From an uncultured Porphyromonadaceae bacterium (GTDB taxonomy: Bacteria > Bacteroidota > Bacteroidia > Bacteroidales > Muribaculaceae), in assembly GCA_947176205.1 (NCBI GenBank), contig CAMWPX010000004.1, positions 1-35,278 of the forward strand: a DNA stretch of 35,278 nucleotides, written 5' to 3'. Position numbers and translations under genes: made by a program. Below are positions 32,365 through 35,278 of the stretch, piece after piece. Under the pieces are notes generated by a model that made no database searches, was not told the origin of the DNA, and saw only the letters and a list, made by a program, of their open reading frames with translations. The stretch's first letter is position 1. The number at the start of each line of letters is the position of its first letter.

Positions 32365-33822
32365 ATGCCATTGCGATTTATATTATCTGTATTGTTGCTT
32401 TCTTATTGGAGTGGGTGCTATTCTCAATCTTTATAGGATTTCAAAATCATGAAAGTTGGTGAGCAGGTTAAAGAATTTCAACTTGACTCTATCAATCTTT
32501 CTTCTCCGCTTGACTATTACCTGTCAAGGGCATGGGTACGGTTATCCGGTATAGGTGAAAATTGAAATGTGATTTCTACATCTAAGTTTTATAATGACAA
32601 TAGAACGGATGAAGCAGTGGATGATGACCTCCGTTCCTATGTATTGAATGAACAGATTGATGATATTATAATTTATCGTGATTCAGTGGCAACTATTGTA
32701 ACTCATACTGATGGTGAGGGGTATTTTCTACTGAATAATTGTTGGTTGGAAAAAGGACGGTGGGTTAATGGTGGTCAATGTCTTGCAGAAGATAAAAATA
32801 AAGCGGAGGATATGATTAAGGCTCAACTGCCAATGACCTTATATAATTTGCCACGAATTGACATAGTAAATAGCGTGCCTGATGATGTGACACTTTTTGT
32901 TGATTTTCTTTCTGATGTCACTACTTCACCTGAGGATTTTGTTCTCGATATGTTGGTATCGCATAAACTTGTCATCAATGGCGAATATCATCGCAGAAAA
33001 GTATCATGGGATATGCTGAAGCGTCTTGTGTCATCAGCAGAATTCCCTGATATTTAGGATGTGTCTTTATGGAGTTGCCATCGCATCATCAACCGTTAAT
33101 GGATAAATTTCTTTGTTCAGAAAATCTTGATTCAGATTTAATTATAAAGATATTCCAGGATGAGCAATTAAACGGCTGGTGGGGATAGGGGAGAGTTTGA
33201 ATTTCTCTGCAATCTTTGGGAGAAAAACCGAACTTTACCTCAAGATAAAAAAGTTCGGGTAGTGTTGGCTGATTATCAGATTCCGTATTCTGCGATTACT
33301 AATCGAGAGGAAGACAAGGCTGATGAAGATAGAAATACGCACATGGCTGACATAATTGTGAATACCATGTACGCAGTCGACCGATGCAAGAAATAATTTG
33401 TTTCTTGTAGGTTGTGCTCATGCTTATAAATCTAAACAAAAGGGGTTTGCTTCTTCAGCAGATGGAACTGAAGAAGGATTCACTGCCGGAGCGCAAATCG
33501 CTGACCGGGTTGGAAAAGACAATGTCTTCACCGTATTTCAACACGTTCTTTCCGGGGATAATAATGGTGAAAATAAGTCACCTATACGTGGTGGTATTTT
33601 TGACCTTGCATTTGAAAGAATGGTAACAGACCTGTTGGGTTTAGGCTGGCAGGGTCTCCTTTTGGCGATGAACCTTTCGATGGTATTTATGAAATCAAAT
33701 ACAACACGGTTACAGGAAATTATGCGGATAATTTCGATGGTTATCTGTTTTTATCCCCATTGAAAGATGAACCCCACTCTTCTCCATTGATTGAGATTTT
33801 CACTGATGAATTTGTTGCGTAA
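32365..33822 (+). pseudogene. Decayed secreted protein gene, two nonsense codons plus frameshifts
   Basis: From ATG 32365 a signal-like start (MPLRFILSVLLLSYWSGC) runs in one frame to 33057, but TAG at 32434 and TGA at 32563 interrupt it. Coding-like sequence then continues in other frames: MELPSHHQPLMDKFLCSEN from 33069, then EFEFLCNLWEKNRTLPQDKK and DEDRNTHMADIIVNTM to about 33390. FLVGCAHAYKSKQKGF runs to about 33617, and AGSPFGDEPFDGIYEIKYN to a stop at 33820-33822. At least four shifts occur, near 33055, 33186 (G-run), 33393 and 33615. The joined product of about 485 residues resembles secreted Tiki/ChaN- or erythromycin-esterase-like proteins by its VINGEYHRRKVSW, MELPSH, DRNTHMA and VGCAHA patterns, a guess only. 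The 3' end may extend some 80 bp further. Confidence 0.7.
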
Positions 33823-34043
33823 TTGCAACGCATGGCAACGGTTACGGTTAGGGGAATTTTACGTTGGATGTAGTTTGGTTACAACTCTACAGAGCTACTT
33901 TAATTTTAAAAGTTTATTGGACAGCAATAATGAAAAATAAGTGTAAGTGTAATTTGTTTTATCCCTATGTGTTTAAGCTTGTTTACGCTAAATCCATGAA
34001 TGATTTTTATTAATAATATATGTAACAAAATAAAAATAACTAT
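33823..34043. other. AT-rich gap after the pseudogene
   Basis: No gene is seen. The first 80 bp may be the decayed 3' end of the pseudogene; the rest is strongly AT rich and leads into the promoter at 34044. Confidence 0.4.
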
Positions 34044-34051
34044 TATATTTG
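34044..34051 (+). promoter_or_regulatory. -7 box of the SUMF1-like lipoprotein gene
   Basis: TATATTTG fits TAnnTTTG in AT-rich DNA, 353 bp before the start codon. No TTG lies 19-20 bp upstream. It would give an unusually long leader. Confidence 0.4.
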
Positions 34052-34403
34052 CATTGTAGATAATCTTTATTAGATTGGTCTATAAACATATTAAAAGCGC
34101 GTTTGCTGATGCGCTGCATCTTTGATGGTTGGAAATCTGGCAGTTTCTCTACTTCTTCAATGATGTGGCAACAGTAGATGTCCAAGTGGATATGTATATA
34201 TCTTAATTCGTGTAGGACGTATATCTGCGAATAAAGTTATAGCATATTATCTGCGTGGGGCCTCTGCATGTTGCTTATCTTAGAAGTAAGGCATGCCAGA
34301 GCCTCCAACCATTGGATAAGCGACAGTAAAGATCTCACGTAGTCTTTTAATGTCTATTTTTTAATATTAACTGTCAGTTGAGGTCGCTGACGTGATTAAA
34401 ACG
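34052..34403 (+). other. Long leader with hairpins, possible RNA element
   Basis: Between the -7 box and the lipoprotein ATG lie 350 bp without a credible reading frame but with ordered structure. Two alternative hairpins share bases: AGCGC 34096-34100 with GCGCT 34111-34115, or GATGC 34108-34112 with GCATC 34116-34120. GATAT-GTAT-ATATC lies at 34189-34202. A strong imperfect hairpin (GG, CTCTG, CATG, CTTA against TAAG, CATG, CAGAG, CC) spans 34259-34303. No T-run follows the last. Either a regulatory leader or an independent small RNA would fit; I do not recognise the family. Confidence 0.35.
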
Positions 34404-35150
34404 ATGAAAAATTTTTTAATGTTTGCGCTTTTATGTGCTTTAGTTAGCTGTTCTGATGAAGACTATGAGTCTAATGATGAAAATGTTGAGCGATTTAATG
34501 TTGATGGTGTAATTTTTGATATGGTTCGTGTTGATGGAGGATCTTATGTTATGGGTTCTCAATATGGTCATGATAATGAACGTCCGGCGCATATTGAGTA
34601 TGTAAAAACTTTTTATATATGCAAGACAGAAGTAACGCAAGCGTTATGGGTAGCTGTAATGGGGAATAATCCATCACATTTTCAAGGTGATAATTTGCCT
34701 GTGGAGCAGTTGTCTTGGTATGATTGCTTAGAATTTATTGTTAGATTAAATCGTATTACTGGACGAAATTTTCGTTTGCCTACTGAGGTGGAGTGGGAAT
34801 ATGCAGCGCGAGGAGGCAATAAATCAGAAGGATACATATTTAGCGGTGGTAATGACTTGGATAAAGTTGGGTGGTATTATGAGAATGCTGATGAGAAAAC
34901 ACATCCTGTAGGTTCAAAACAGTCAAATGAATTAGGTATTTATGATATGAGTGGAAATGTATGGGAGTGGACTTCTGACTTGTTAAGTTCAGATTATAAT
35001 AGTCCAAGAGATATGTACCCCAATTCTCGACATGTTACTAGAGGGGGTGGACATAATACGGATTCAGATAAATGTCGTTCTACGTATCGTAGAAGTAGTG
35101 CTAATAATCATCACTATGAATTTCAGGGTATAAGAATTGTATTAGAATAA
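34404..35150 (+). CDS. SUMF1/FGE-fold lipoprotein
   Basis: The 248-residue lipoprotein has signal MKNFLMFALLCALVS and lipidated C16. The formylglycine-generating-enzyme fold follows: VRVDGGSYVMGSQYGHD, FYICKTEVTQALWVAVMG, PVEQLSWYDCLEFI, FRLPTEVEWEYAARGG, YDMSGNVWEWTSD and a C-terminal RGGGHNTDSDKCRSTYR. True FGEs have two copper-binding cysteines five residues apart in that last segment. Here only the second (C224) remains and T219 replaces the first, so sulfatase activation is unlikely; a binding or structural role on the cell surface is more likely. ATG 34404 is preferred to the GTG at 34392, which adds four residues ahead of the signal. Confidence 0.8.
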   Translation: MKNFLMFALLCALVSCSDEDYESNDENVERFNVDGVIFDMVRVDGGSYVMGSQYGHDNERPAHIEYVKTFYICKTEVTQALWVAVMGNNPSHFQGDNLPVEQLSWYDCLEFIVRLNRITGRNFRLPTEVEWEYAARGGNKSEGYIFSGGNDLDKVGWYYENADEKTHPVGSKQSNELGIYDMSGNVWEWTSDLLSSDYNSPRDMYPNSRHVTRGGGHNTDSDKCRSTYRRSSANNHHYEFQGIRIVLE

Positions 35151-35278
35151 AATACACAATGTAATTCTTATTATTTGTTGTGGCAATAATAATTTTTAAC
35201 CAATATATGGTAATAGTATCGGCTTTACAGAAATATCATTATTTTAATAAAGTAAACTAATTATAAATGGGGTAACCC
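35151..35278. other. AT-rich end of window, no gene seen
   Basis: No reading frame, clear TAnnTTTG box or hairpin terminator is visible in the last 128 bp. Confidence 0.5.

Noticed and set aside
32365-33057. Stop-codon reassignment or recoding
   Set aside because: Two different stops plus later frameshifts in the same gene indicate decay, and TAG/TGA end other genes normally in this window.
33988-34185. 65-codon minus-strand frame in the long leader
   Set aside because: It runs across the -7 box and hairpins, has no motif, and is most likely chance in AT-rich DNA.
1-35278. CRISPR arrays, tRNA/rRNA genes, insertion sequences
   Set aside because: No regularly spaced repeats, tRNA-like cloverleaf, rRNA segment or transposase was found by reading; short hairpins present do not fit these classes.

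Overview
The window looks like a chromosomal segment of a Bacteroidales bacterium, perhaps a gut Muribaculaceae-type genome (inferred from gene content; no 16S is present). Supporting signs are many promoters with the Bacteroidota -7 box TAnnTTTG, several with TTTG/TTG about 19-20 bp upstream; near absence of strong Shine-Dalgarno sites; lipoproteins with SSCGS lipoboxes; the succinylornithine type of arginine operon; and a membrane pyrophosphatase. No tRNA, rRNA, insertion sequence or CRISPR array was seen.

Layout. 1-3115 is accessory: paired palindromes, a promoter, a stand-alone type IIG-like restriction/methylation protein and a small decayed membrane gene. 3140-11217 holds single housekeeping or stress genes: a nitroreductase, a YczE-like membrane/cytidylate-kinase-like fusion, a secreted protein, a helical protein, a PLD-like protein, a FrnE thioredoxin-fold protein with a metallo-beta-lactamase hydrolase, a CDF metal exporter and a hemerythrin-LuxR regulator. 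18321-10705 (minus strand) is an aromatic amino acid operon, pheA / aminotransferase / DAHP synthase-chorismate mutase / tyrA, followed closely by a Fur-family gene, purA, a DUF1015 gene and a small membrane protein. hisS lies upstream of it on the same strand. 19892-27978 (plus strand) is a complete eight-gene arginine operon whose genes mostly overlap by 4-17 bp. 28053-32289 holds hppA, a rod-shaped structured RNA and two lipoproteins. 32290-35278 is decaying or accessory: a large pseudogene with two in-frame nonsense codons and several frameshifts, a 350-bp leader with hairpins, and an FGE/SUMF1-fold lipoprotein.

The most notable systems are regulatory. In front of pheA lies a textbook transcription attenuator: a 17-residue leader peptide with nine Phe/Tyr residues (MTRFYAYNYFGFYFYHE), three alternating pairing segments built on TCGGGAT/ATCCCGA, and an intrinsic terminator whose U-run ends 4 nt before the pheA start codon. 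Downstream of hppA, positions 30413-30591 fold into one long interrupted rod about 180 nt long behind a good promoter, resembling 6S RNA. The argF' protein carries Ala at the position that separates N-succinyl- from N-acetylornithine carbamoyltransferases, so the arginine operon probably runs on succinylated intermediates.
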